From positions 1-13,358 of the forward strand of contig CALAEX010000222.1 of the NCBI GenBank assembly GCA_937891165.1: DNA of 13,358 nucleotides, read 5' to 3'. Positions within the stretch are counted from its first letter, which is position 1, and every line of letters starts with the position of its first letter. The stretch comes from an uncultured Lachnospiraceae bacterium. GTDB taxonomy: Bacteria > Bacillota > Clostridia > Lachnospirales > Lachnospiraceae. The notes beneath the pieces are model-generated. The model was not told the origin of the DNA and ran no database searches. It saw only the letters and a program-made list of their open reading frames with translations. Below are positions 6,504 to 13,358 of the stretch, in pieces. The position numbers and the translations under genes were made by a program.

Positions 6504-8099
6504 CTAAAACTGATTGTAAATAAACTGACTCGCATCATAGCCAACACCATACGCACCAAATAATAACACGATAAGAAACAAACCATACCATACTACAAAA
6601 CGAATTGGTATCCACTGCATTCTAATTCGTTCTCGTACAGAACCACCTCGTTGTAATACACTTACTATTATCATAATAAGCATACCTAATAATAAAACAA
6701 CAAAGTCTTTGCCTTCTAATCCAAGTGTCAACAAACTACCATCCCATAAAATATTCCAATTCCATGTTGTAAACATACTTCCAAACATTTGAAATATCAA
6801 AGGCACACTTTTATAGCAATCAAACATACGAATGCTACTCATTAACAAAATCGTTCGAACTATTTGAAATACTTGAAACAACATCTGTTTCTCTACCTTT
6901 GGAAAACGCTGATGAAATTTTCGATAAAGAGGAGTTAATTCTTGGGAAATCATAATGACTATAAAATTGGAAAGCCCCCAAGCAATAAAATTCCAACTTG
7001 CTCCATGCCAAATACCTGTAGTCAACCAAACAGCAAAAGAAGATAGATAGACTGGCATTCTTTTTCCAATGGATTCTCCAAAATGTTTTCTAGCGAATCT
7101 AGAAAACTTTAACATTGGTTGGCAAACCGAAATAGGATAAAAAATATAATCCGTAAACCAACTTCCCATCGTGATATGCCAACGATTCCAATATTCTTTT
7201 ATATTTTTAGAAAAATATGGTCGATGAAAATTTTCTGTTACATGAATACCAAGTAGTTCTGCTATACCAATCGTAATATCAATCCCACCTGTAAAATCAG
7301 CATACAATTCTAATGCATAAAAGAGCATCCCAACAAATACATACGCTCCTTGATATTCTTCTGGTGCTTTTATTAATATATTGACTGCTACCAGTATACG
7401 GTCTGCAACCACCAACTTTTTAAAATAACCCCAAAGCATTCTTTGCAAACCAGAAGCTACTACCGTTTTATTCCATTGATGTTCTTTATACAAAGTCTTT
7501 GCTAAATCATCATAACGACTAATTGGACCTTGCACTAACTGCGGAAAAAAAGATACAAACAAGGCAAAGCGAAATGGATTTTGTTCCGCTTGGTACTTTC
7601 CACGATACACATCAATAAGATAACCCATTGATTGAAAGGTATAAAAAGAAATACCTAATGGCAATATGAAATCTATAAATTCTACTCTTGTTTGACTGCC
7701 AAAGGTCGTTAATACTGCATTAACATTAGAAATTGCAAAATTAGTATACTTGACTACCGCCAAAATTCCAAGATTCAAAAAAAGGCAAAATAGCAACCTT
7801 CTCCACTGTTTTTTCTTTTCTTTTGCTTTATAAGATTTCCTTTCTTCTCTCGAAAGTTCTGTTTTATGTTCTTTTATATAAGTTTCTGTAGCAATCTGAA
7901 GATTTGTGATGTTCTGAGCAATCACATAAGTAGATACTGTTGTAATAAAAATATATGGCAGAAAAGATGCTCCCGCAAGATAATAAAACACATAACTTGC
8001 TAGTAATAATAACATCCACTGCCATTTTTTTGGTATGATATAATAAAGAACACAAGTTACTAATACAAAAAATAAAAACTCATATGATGTAAATAGCAT
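6504..8099 (-). CDS. MBOAT family membrane acyltransferase (DltB/AlgI-like)
   Basis: A 531-residue polytopic membrane protein of the MBOAT family, which carries acyl or aminoacyl groups from a cytoplasmic carrier to the outside. Diagnostic stretches are FILPLGISFYTFQSMGYLIDVYRG, FFPQLVQGPISRY, YWNRWHITMGSWFTDYIFYP (H308) and TTGIWHGASWNFIAWG with the near-invariant catalytic His365. Length is like AlgI/PatA relatives and longer than the ~400 residues of DltB, because of extra C-terminal membrane helices. The carrier-protein gene ends 16 bases upstream and the DltD-like gene begins 20 bases downstream. A carrier protein next to it argues for an aminoacyl or acyl donor loaded on phosphopantetheine, as in dlt, as opposed to acetyl-CoA. 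The acceptor is unknown. Confidence 0.93.
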   Translation of the reverse strand: MLFTSYEFLFFVLVTCVLYYIIPKKWQWMLLLLASYVFYYLAGASFLPYIFITTVSTYVIAQNITNLQIATETYIKEHKTELSREERKSYKAKEKKKQWRRLLFCLFLNLGILAVVKYTNFAISNVNAVLTTFGSQTRVEFIDFILPLGISFYTFQSMGYLIDVYRGKYQAEQNPFRFALFVSFFPQLVQGPISRYDDLAKTLYKEHQWNKTVVASGLQRMLWGYFKKLVVADRILVAVNILIKAPEEYQGAYVFVGMLFYALELYADFTGGIDITIGIAELLGIHVTENFHRPYFSKNIKEYWNRWHITMGSWFTDYIFYPISVCQPMLKFSRFARKHFGESIGKRMPVYLSSFAVWLTTGIWHGASWNFIAWGLSNFIVIMISQELTPLYRKFHQRFPKVEKQMLFQVFQIVRTILLMSSIRMFDCYKSVPLIFQMFGSMFTTWNWNILWDGSLLTLGLEGKDFVVLLLGMLIMIIVSVLQRGGSVRERIRMQWIPIRFVVWYGLFLIVLLFGAYGVGYDASQFIYNQF

Positions 8100-8115
8100 A
8101 CTATGTCCTATTCTA

Positions 8116-8343
8116 TTAATCTTCCATCAAACGTTCTACTAAATTCCAAATAGCTTCTACACAGTTAAAGTTTTCTGGAATAATTTCTTCTGCTGGAATG
8201 GCCACATCAAACGTATCATTGATTTCTGCAATTAAAGATACAATATCAAAAGAATCTAAAATTCTACTGTCTACTAATGAAGTTTCTGTTTCAAAATCAA
8301 TTTCTGGATGCAGACCAGATAATATCTCTATAATCTCGTTCAT
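8116..8343 (-). CDS. Acyl/aminoacyl carrier protein (DltC-like)
   Basis: A 75-residue acidic carrier protein. The phosphopantetheine attachment site is in ILDSFDIVSLIAEI, with Ser31. The length and the DSF-D context match free-standing DltC- and ACP-like proteins. It would be loaded by the adjacent AMP ligase and donate to the MBOAT downstream. The ATG has GGGAG a few bases upstream. The gene has its own predicted promoter in the 64-base gap after the ligase gene, the largest gap in the locus. It could be a fatty-acid-type ACP, but the ligase-carrier-MBOAT order argues for the aminoacyl role. Confidence 0.9.
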   Translation of the reverse strand: MNEIIEILSGLHPEIDFETETSLVDSRILDSFDIVSLIAEINDTFDVAIPAEEIIPENFNCVEAIWNLVERLMED

Positions 8344-8374
8344 TTTTTTCTCCCATAAATAAATAATTTTATTT

Positions 8375-8403
8375 ATTGTAACCCATAACTACGCTTTCGT
8401 CAA
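8375..8403 (-). promoter_or_regulatory. Internal sigma-A promoter before the carrier-protein gene
   Basis: On the minus strand, TTGACG (8403-8398), 17 bases, then TACAAT (8380-8375). Transcription would start near 8368, about 25 bases before the ATG at 8343. This would let carrier, MBOAT, SGNH protein and lipoprotein be made independently of racemase and ligase. It was found by matching to the consensus only. Confidence 0.6.
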
Positions 8404-8407
8404 ACAA

Positions 8408-9922
8408 TTAATTTTCTTCTTCATATCGTTCTTTTAATGCCACTCGATTGATTTTTCCATTTGGTGTTAACGGCATCTCCTCCAATCTTTTTACATAGTT
8501 TGGAATCATATACCGTGGTAACTTCTCTCGTAATTGTTTGAATAGTTCTCCTACTTCAATTTCTCCGACATAATATAAAACTATTTTTCCTCTGTTATTA
8601 TCATAAATACAGCCTGACAACTTCACCTCTTTGATACTATTGACATTGACTTCAATTTCTCCAAGTTCTATACGATGTCCCATATGCTTGATTTGATAAT
8701 CTTTTCTACCTACAAAAACAAGTTCCCCATATGCATTGTACTTTCCAATATCACCTGTTCGATAAACAAGTTCAGGATATGAGGTATTCAATGGATTTTG
8801 TACAAATACTTCCTTTGTTTTTTCTAGATTGTTATAATACCCCATTGTAACTGAAGTCCCACGAATACAAATTTCCCCTGCTTCTCCTTCTCTAGCCCTT
8901 TTATTTTCCTCATTCAACAAAAGAATTTCTGTATTTTTAAATGGTTGACCAATGGGAATCACCTCATCTAATGCAAATTCTCGATTTACTTTATAATAAC
9001 AACACATTCCTGTTCCTTCGGTTGGACCATATAAGTTTGTAAATTTTACGTTTGGCAAAACTTCTTTCCAAATATGAAACTGTTTGATTGGAAATACCTC
9101 ACTACCAAATGCTATTGTATGAAGATAGTTTGGTACAATTTTCTCAAACGTTCCAAATGATGAAATCATCGTAAGTGCAGATACTACCCAACAAATCGTA
9201 TTTATTTTCTTTTCATTTAAAAACTCTACTAATTTTATCGGAAACATAAACAAATGTTTTGGTATGAAATAAGTTGTTGCTCCAAACTTTAATGTTGGAT
9301 ATAACTCCTTTAAACAAGCATCAAAATAAAGTGGTGTTTGATTTCCAAACACTGTATTTTCATTAAACTCCAATGTTTCAGACAATTGCTCAATATAATC
9401 TAACACCGAACGATGACAAGCAACCACTCCTTTTGGAATTCCTGTAGAACCCGAAGTAAATACAACATAAATTGGGTCTGTATCAATTGTCTTTGCACGA
9501 ACTATAGAAAGTTTTTCCTCCTCTATCGTTGTTTGAATCAATTTATCATATAAATATAGTTCTCCTGAAAACGAAAACCCTTTCGCAATTTCTATTGTTT
9601 TCTCATCACAAATCATAGCTCTTGGCTGTAAATTTTCTAAAATTAATGCAATGCGACTGCTTGGCATTTCCTCCTCAATTGGCACATAAAAATTCCCTGC
9701 ATGAATCACTCCAAAAAATGCTATCACTGTTTTTGGATGTTTCTTCATAAATACAACGATAGGCTCTTTATAGAATCCCTTATTTACTAAAAAACTTGCT
9801 ACTGCTCTATTTTGGTCATATACCTCTTGAAATGTTACCGATTCTATTTCATTTGCAAATGCAATTTTATCTGGCACACGCTTTACAGTAATATCCAAAT
9901 AATCTAATACATGATTTTGCAC
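8408..9922 (-). CDS. Amino-acid-activating AMP ligase (DltA-like adenylation enzyme)
   Basis: A 504-residue stand-alone adenylation enzyme, the length of DltA. Adenylation core motifs are complete: VVFTSGSTGIPKG (153-165), PLYFDACLKELYP with Asp201 that binds the substrate alpha-amino group, LYGPTEGTG (297-305), YRTGD (387-391), GRKDYQIKHMGHRIELGEIE (405-424) and PLTPNGKINR with catalytic Lys490. It should activate an amino acid with ATP and load the carrier protein encoded next. Genuine DltA has FCGEVLP, whose Cys helps select D-alanine; here it is FGSEVFP (G273), so the substrate is probably not simply D-alanine. The start is GTG at 9922, 6 bases after AGGAGG, which itself overlaps the stop of the racemase gene, implying coupling. 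Substrate is inferred, not shown. Confidence 0.9.
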   Translation of the reverse strand: MQNHVLDYLDITVKRVPDKIAFANEIESVTFQEVYDQNRAVASFLVNKGFYKEPIVVFMKKHPKTVIAFFGVIHAGNFYVPIEEEMPSSRIALILENLQPRAMICDEKTIEIAKGFSFSGELYLYDKLIQTTIEEEKLSIVRAKTIDTDPIYVVFTSGSTGIPKGVVACHRSVLDYIEQLSETLEFNENTVFGNQTPLYFDACLKELYPTLKFGATTYFIPKHLFMFPIKLVEFLNEKKINTICWVVSALTMISSFGTFEKIVPNYLHTIAFGSEVFPIKQFHIWKEVLPNVKFTNLYGPTEGTGMCCYYKVNREFALDEVIPIGQPFKNTEILLLNEENKRAREGEAGEICIRGTSVTMGYYNNLEKTKEVFVQNPLNTSYPELVYRTGDIGKYNAYGELVFVGRKDYQIKHMGHRIELGEIEVNVNSIKEVKLSGCIYDNNRGKIVLYYVGEIEVGELFKQLREKLPRYMIPNYVKRLEEMPLTPNGKINRVALKERYEEEN

Positions 9923-9932
9923 GTTTTTCCTC

Positions 9933-10646
9933 CTAGGTAATCAATTTTTGATATTTACTTTTTAATGTTCCACATTGAAGCACTGCTGTTTTAGCAAGTA
10001 CTTCTATGGCATCCAAATAACCATGTCCAATTTTTTCATCCCGATTAATTATAGAAAGTTCAGTACAACCAAGAATAATAACTTCTGCTCCTTGTTCTTG
10101 TAATTCCTGTTCTATTTGTTCAAATCGTTCCATATCCACTCGTCTACCAGCTTTTACATTCTGATAAACCAAATGCATCACCATTTCCTGTTTTTCTTTG
10201 GATGGTACTATAACCTTTATCCCTTGCTTTTCCAATTCTTTTTGAAAATATCCTGTTCCTATCGTACCATCCGTAGCTTCTAATCCAACACAGCAAACTC
10301 CCTCTTTCTTCAAATACTCTACTGTTTCTTTTACCATATGAATCATTGGAATAGATATTTCTTTTTGAATTTCATCAAAGAAACTATGTGCTGTAATACA
10401 TGGCATTGCCAAACATTCCATTCCTAATTGTTCTAATACTTTTGCACAGGAAATAATCCTCTTAATTGGATTTTCTTCTGATTTTCTAAGAAAAAAGCTT
10501 GTTCTATCTGGTATTTGTGGGCAATGGTACACCATCATTGGAATATGTTCTTGGTCTATTTTTGCATCTGTCATTTCAACAACTAACTGCATAAAATAAG
10601 CAGTTGCCATAGGACCAAGTCCACCAATTACTCCTAAATTTTTCAT
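9933..10646 (-). CDS. Aspartate/glutamate racemase family protein
   Basis: A 237-residue member of the PLP-independent Asp/Glu/hydantoin racemase family. It begins with GVIGGLGPMATAYF, the substrate-binding start typical of aspartate racemases, and has two catalytic cysteines: Cys83 in AMPCITAHSF and Cys194 in IILGCTELSII, at almost the same positions as the two in the archaeal aspartate racemase. The residue after the first Cys is Ile, where the family normally has Asn (CNTAH), which may alter activity or substrate. It lies directly before, and probably coupled to, the adenylation gene, so I infer that it supplies the D-amino acid for activation. GGAGA precedes the ATG; the transglutaminase-like gene ends 24 bases upstream. 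Aspartate, glutamate or another acidic amino acid are all possible. Confidence 0.88.
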   Translation of the reverse strand: MKNLGVIGGLGPMATAYFMQLVVEMTDAKIDQEHIPMMVYHCPQIPDRTSFFLRKSEENPIKRIISCAKVLEQLGMECLAMPCITAHSFFDEIQKEISIPMIHMVKETVEYLKKEGVCCVGLEATDGTIGTGYFQKELEKQGIKVIVPSKEKQEMVMHLVYQNVKAGRRVDMERFEQIEQELQEQGAEVIILGCTELSIINRDEKIGHGYLDAIEVLAKTAVLQCGTLKSKYQKLIT

Positions 10647-10670
10647 TTTTTATCTCCAATTATAATAATA

Positions 10671-12281
10671 TCACTTGATTTCTGGATATAAACTTGCATC
10701 AAATAGATGCGTATTACCATGCTTGGAAGAATATGCTTCTAATTCTGCATTCGTCAAAAGAAAAAATTCACTTTTATCTACTCTTGGAGTCGTATCAAAA
10801 TGATACCAACCATCCTCTATATAGACAAGATTCCAATAATGAGAAGGATTTGTTGTTAATTTCACAATATCCATATTTAAAATTCCCGCTTGTGTCAAAA
10901 GCTCCTTTGCCGTTGCAGCATAAACAAAACAATCTCCTTGATATTCAAACAGTCCTTCATATGCTCCACGCATATAATTTCCCTTTTCCGAATGATTCAC
11001 ATATCCAATATGATGTTTTATCCATGTATAAATGGCTTTTGCTTTTTCTTTCTCAGTCATTCCTTCTGTTAGAATAGAATTTAATACTTCTTGAGCTTTT
11101 TTATGAATTTTTTCTTCTTCCTCCCATGCGAAAGATTCCTCTACTACATTTAATTTTCCAACTACAGAAGTAGAATTTCCAGAACAATCCGTAACCGTAT
11201 AAATGACTTCATACGTTCCTACTTCATCTAAATTTACTCCAGACCGTTCTATTATTAATGTCATCTCTTCTTCCGTATCAATATTATCATAATAACTTAC
11301 TGCTTTTTTATAAGAAACACTACTTCCAACTTTGACATCTATATCTGTTACAGTAACTACAGGTGCTTTTTCATCTTTTTGAATCGTAAGAAGTGCCTCT
11401 TTTTTCACTCGATTTCCCTTTTTGTCTTCTGCAATAATTGTTACTGTCTGTTCTCCTACTTGTGTCCAATCTGGTTCTATTTCATATCGTACTTGAATAT
11501 TGTTAGAATTATCCGTTACAGAAATTACAAAGTCTTCTGCCTTTATAGGCTTGTTCTTCCAAGTTTTTTTATCTTCTATCACAACCTCTGGTGCTTCTAT
11601 GTCCATTATTTGCAACTCAGAAACCATTTCCTTTCCATCTACTAAAAGATTAATCTGGTATACTCCTTCTTGAGTAATATCAATACTACTTATATCTGTC
11701 AAATAAGAAATTTCTTCTTCCGCTGTTGCTAAAAATACTTCTGCTAATGGTAATTCTTCTCCTAAGTTCCAAAGAACTCGTTCTTTTACATTAATAACAC
11801 AAAGCTGTGAAACTACTTCTGTTTGATTTCCTGCACTATCTGTGACTAATAAATGCACTTCTTGTAATCCATACTGTGTTGTATCTGGATTTTTTATAAA
11901 ACGAACATAACAAAAAGAAGCATCTTCTATACTACGAATAAATTGTTCGGGGTATATCTCACAATTATAATATCCATCTACTTTCTGTACGGATACGATT
12001 GGTTGCTTCGTATCTACAATATGCAATACCACATCATAAGTAATCGGAAATACATATACTTGTCCCTTTATCGTTCCAATGACAGTTGTATCAGGCTGTT
12101 TTACCCATTGAAAAGCCCCTTTATCCCAATCATATTGTCGAAGCACCTCTACGGATACTATTTCTCCTGCTTCTACTACATATTCTTTCTTTACCCTAGT
12201 AGTAAGCAATCCTCCAAAAAATATAATACTAAGTATAAGAAAACTAACCATCAAAGTCATTAGTAATGTTTTTTGCTTCAT
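10671..12281 (-). CDS. Membrane-anchored Ig-like repeat protein with a C-terminal transglutaminase-like domain
   Basis: A 536-residue surface protein. Residues 8-27 form an uncleaved-looking membrane helix (VSFLILSIIFFGGLL). Then come three to four bacterial Ig-like/HYR-type units, recognisable by recurring D-x-APVV/PEVV starts and TDSAGNQT, EDKKGN, TDCSGNST turns (about 85-165, 225-300, 305-380). The C-terminal domain (about 395-536) has the transglutaminase/cysteine protease triad: Cys451 in YQGDCFVYAATAKELL, His481 in SHYWNLVY and Asp496 in WYHFDTTPR. Such domains hydrolyse or cross-link amide bonds at the cell surface. RecX ends only 13 bases upstream and the site AGAGGAAAGGG precedes the ATG. 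In this locus it may process or attach the modified target, but that is inference from position. Confidence 0.87.
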   Translation of the reverse strand: MKQKTLLMTLMVSFLILSIIFFGGLLTTRVKKEYVVEAGEIVSVEVLRQYDWDKGAFQWVKQPDTTVIGTIKGQVYVFPITYDVVLHIVDTKQPIVSVQKVDGYYNCEIYPEQFIRSIEDASFCYVRFIKNPDTTQYGLQEVHLLVTDSAGNQTEVVSQLCVINVKERVLWNLGEELPLAEVFLATAEEEISYLTDISSIDITQEGVYQINLLVDGKEMVSELQIMDIEAPEVVIEDKKTWKNKPIKAEDFVISVTDNSNNIQVRYEIEPDWTQVGEQTVTIIAEDKKGNRVKKEALLTIQKDEKAPVVTVTDIDVKVGSSVSYKKAVSYYDNIDTEEEMTLIIERSGVNLDEVGTYEVIYTVTDCSGNSTSVVGKLNVVEESFAWEEEEKIHKKAQEVLNSILTEGMTEKEKAKAIYTWIKHHIGYVNHSEKGNYMRGAYEGLFEYQGDCFVYAATAKELLTQAGILNMDIVKLTTNPSHYWNLVYIEDGWYHFDTTPRVDKSEFFLLTNAELEAYSSKHGNTHLFDASLYPEIK

Positions 12282-12294
12282 CTACCCTTTCCTC

Positions 12295-12750
12295 TTACAT
12301 TTGTAACTGCTTTCTTATCTCTTCTTTGGAAAACCCTTTCCGATACAACTTTCCCGCAATCTTTTGTTTCTCCTCAAACTTAAGTTCTTGTAAACAATAT
12401 TTCTGAAGATATTTCTGAATTGCAAGTTCTTCTTGAGAATATCCTTCCTGCGTTTCATAATTTTCCTCCATTGCAAGAACAATATCTTCCTCTGAAATTC
12501 CTCTTTGTTTTAATCTATATTCTAATTCTCTTTTACTTTTTTGAGACTTTCTAATACGAATGTAGGAACCAGCCACACGAACATCGTCTAAATAATGAAA
12601 ACTATCCATATAAATTAAAATTTCTTCTATTACTTCTTTTTCATATCCATCTTTTTCTAAACGTTCTATTAATTCTTTTCTAGAATACTCTTTTCTTCCT
12701 AATAAATATAATGCTCTTTTCTTTCCCTGTTTTAATTGTTCTTCATCCAT
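12295..12750 (-). CDS. recX: Regulatory protein RecX
   Basis: A 151-residue RecX, which binds and restrains RecA filaments. The three-helix repeats of the family are visible, with ALYLLGRKEYSRKELIERL, SFHYLDDVRVAGSYIRIRK and LEYRLKQRGI followed by the C-terminal KLYRKGFSKEEIRKQL. It follows recA, the usual arrangement. I choose the ATG at 12750 (MDEEQLKQGKKRAL), with AGAGGA 6 bases upstream. The frame is open further to 12786, but that would run the N-terminus through the recA terminator and add a non-family stretch. The next gene of the dlt-like locus starts 13 bases after its stop, so both may be on one transcript. Confidence 0.93.
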   Translation of the reverse strand: MDEEQLKQGKKRALYLLGRKEYSRKELIERLEKDGYEKEVIEEILIYMDSFHYLDDVRVAGSYIRIRKSQKSKRELEYRLKQRGISEEDIVLAMEENYETQEGYSQEELAIQKYLQKYCLQELKFEEKQKIAGKLYRKGFSKEEIRKQLQM

Positions 12751-12770
12751 ATAATATCCTCTAATTAGAC

Positions 12771-12807
12771 AAAAGGGCAGTTGCAAAGAAATCTTTACAA
12801 CAACCCT
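12771..12807 (-). terminator. Intrinsic terminator/attenuator between recA and recX
   Basis: Arms 12774-12789 and 12792-12807 pair along about 15 of 16 positions (AGGG/CCCT, then TTGTTG-type and TAAAGA/TCTTTG, two G-T pairs and one mismatch) with a two-base loop core, followed on the minus strand by TTTTGTC. The T-run is short, so partial read-through into recX is plausible. Confidence 0.7.
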
Positions 12808-12817
12808 CTTACAAAAA

Positions 12818-13358
12818 CTATTCTTCTTCTATCATATCTTCTTCGGTTGGAACTACGGTAGATACTACCACACCTTCGGATACTGGCAGACTAAACTTCT
12901 CACGAACTTTTCTTTCTACTTCTTCCATAATCTGAGGATTTTCTTTTAAATAGTTTTTTGCATTCTCTCGACCTTGTCCGATTTTTGCACTTTCATAAGA
13001 AAACCATGCACCACTCTTAATAATAATATTTTCATTTACTGCTAAATCTAAAATATCACCTTCCCTAGAAATACCTTTTCCAAACATGATATCAAATTCT
13101 GCTTCTTTAAATGGTGGTGCTACTTTATTTTTTACTACTTTTACTTTTGCTCTGTTTCCTACTACTTCACCATCTTGTTTTATATTTTCTATTTTTCTAA
13201 TATCTAATCTTACAGATGAATAATATTTTAATGCTCTACCACCAGTTGTTGTTTCTGGATTTCCAAACATAACACCAATTTTTTGTCTTAATTGGTTAAT
13301 AAAAATAACAGTTGTATTAGTTTTACCAATAATACCAGTTAGTTTTCTCAACGCTTTT
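12818..13358 (-). CDS. recA: RecA recombinase, C-terminal fragment
   Basis: The C-terminal 179 residues or so of RecA; the frame stays open to the right edge (K-A-L-R-K-L-T before the first visible ATG-like codon), so the gene is truncated by the window. Core segments are unmistakable: VIFINQLRQKIGVMFGNPETTTGGRALKYYSS (loop 2 DNA-binding region), VRLDIRKIE, KVKVVKNKVAPPFKEAEFDIMFGKGIS, ILDLAV, and the KSGAWFSY and IGQGRENAKNYL segments of the C-terminal domain, ending in an acidic tail (TEEDMIEEE). The TTG near 13351 is an internal Leu codon, not a start. A terminator follows the stop. The sequence looks clostridial and serves as a good taxonomic marker for the right part. Confidence 0.97.
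   Translation of the reverse strand, partial: KALRKLTGIIGKTNTTVIFINQLRQKIGVMFGNPETTTGGRALKYYSSVRLDIRKIENIKQDGEVVGNRAKVKVVKNKVAPPFKEAEFDIMFGKGISREGDILDLAVNENIIIKSGAWFSYESAKIGQGRENAKNYLKENPQIMEEVERKVREKFSLPVSEGVVVSTVVPTEEDMIEEE

Noticed and set aside
8351..8377. A+T-rich inverted repeat (AATAAAT/ATTTATT) as a terminator after the ligase gene
   Set aside because: Only A-T pairs, no G+C stem, and it lies downstream of the predicted promoter; too weak to call.
10694..11077. Plus-strand open frames such as this one and 3843-4202
   Set aside because: They lie opposite strongly supported genes, have no ribosome sites or recognisable motifs, and reflect low stop frequency on the antisense strand.
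12751..12786. Longer RecX start at 12786
   Set aside because: It lies inside the terminator hairpin and lacks a ribosome site; the ATG at 12750 has AGAGGA and family-like residues.

Overview
The window is two pieces of DNA with different origins, joined near position 802-819. The small left part (about 1-815) is visibly richer in G+C. It has a Bacteroidota-style promoter element (TAACTTTG on the minus strand), the 5' end of a secreted phospholipase D/cardiolipin synthase-like gene, and the 3' end of a Bacteroides/Prevotella-type GH51 alpha-L-arabinofuranosidase. The large right part (about 815-13358) is A+T-rich and reads as a Clostridia genome, most likely Lachnospiraceae, with AGGAGG ribosome sites, sigma-A promoters, a Na+-pumping decarboxylase operon and recA-recX. 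The two halves meet in frame inside one open reading frame (460-1128). This looks like a metagenome-assembly chimera at a short identical stretch; a real fusion is much less likely. All genes lie on the minus strand, so transcription runs right to left.

From right to left, the clostridial part starts with the 3' end of recA, an intrinsic terminator, and recX. Thirteen bases after recX a seven-gene locus begins: a membrane-anchored Ig-repeat/transglutaminase-like protein, an aspartate/glutamate racemase, an amino-acid-activating AMP ligase, an acyl/aminoacyl carrier protein, an MBOAT membrane acyltransferase, a DltD-like membrane-anchored SGNH protein with Cys in place of the usual Ser, and a lipoprotein. 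The logic is that of the dlt (D-alanylation) or alginate-acetylation pathways: activate inside, load a carrier, pass through the MBOAT, and transfer outside. Here a racemase sits in the operon, and the ligase lacks the Cys that marks genuine D-alanine ligases (DltA). I infer a system that decorates a cell-surface polymer or protein with a D-amino acid other than alanine, perhaps D-aspartate or D-glutamate. A good internal promoter precedes the carrier-protein gene, so the transfer half can be expressed separately.

Next, a clear sigma-A promoter (4838-4866) drives a biotin-dependent decarboxylase/transcarboxylase operon: a carboxyltransferase of the MmdA type, an OadG-like small membrane subunit, a biotin carrier, the OadB Na+ pump, and then the start of OadA (pyruvate carboxylase subunit B type). 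A ~175-base stretch between oadB and oadA is rich in nested complementary segments and looks like a structured RNA or a mobile repeat. oadA is lost after about 109 codons, where the foreign arabinofuranosidase end begins.

Downstream of the arabinofuranosidase stop are three imperfect 22-base tandem units that can fold into a 15-bp hairpin, then a strong terminator, then the promoter and first ~64 codons of the phospholipase D-like gene running off the left edge.
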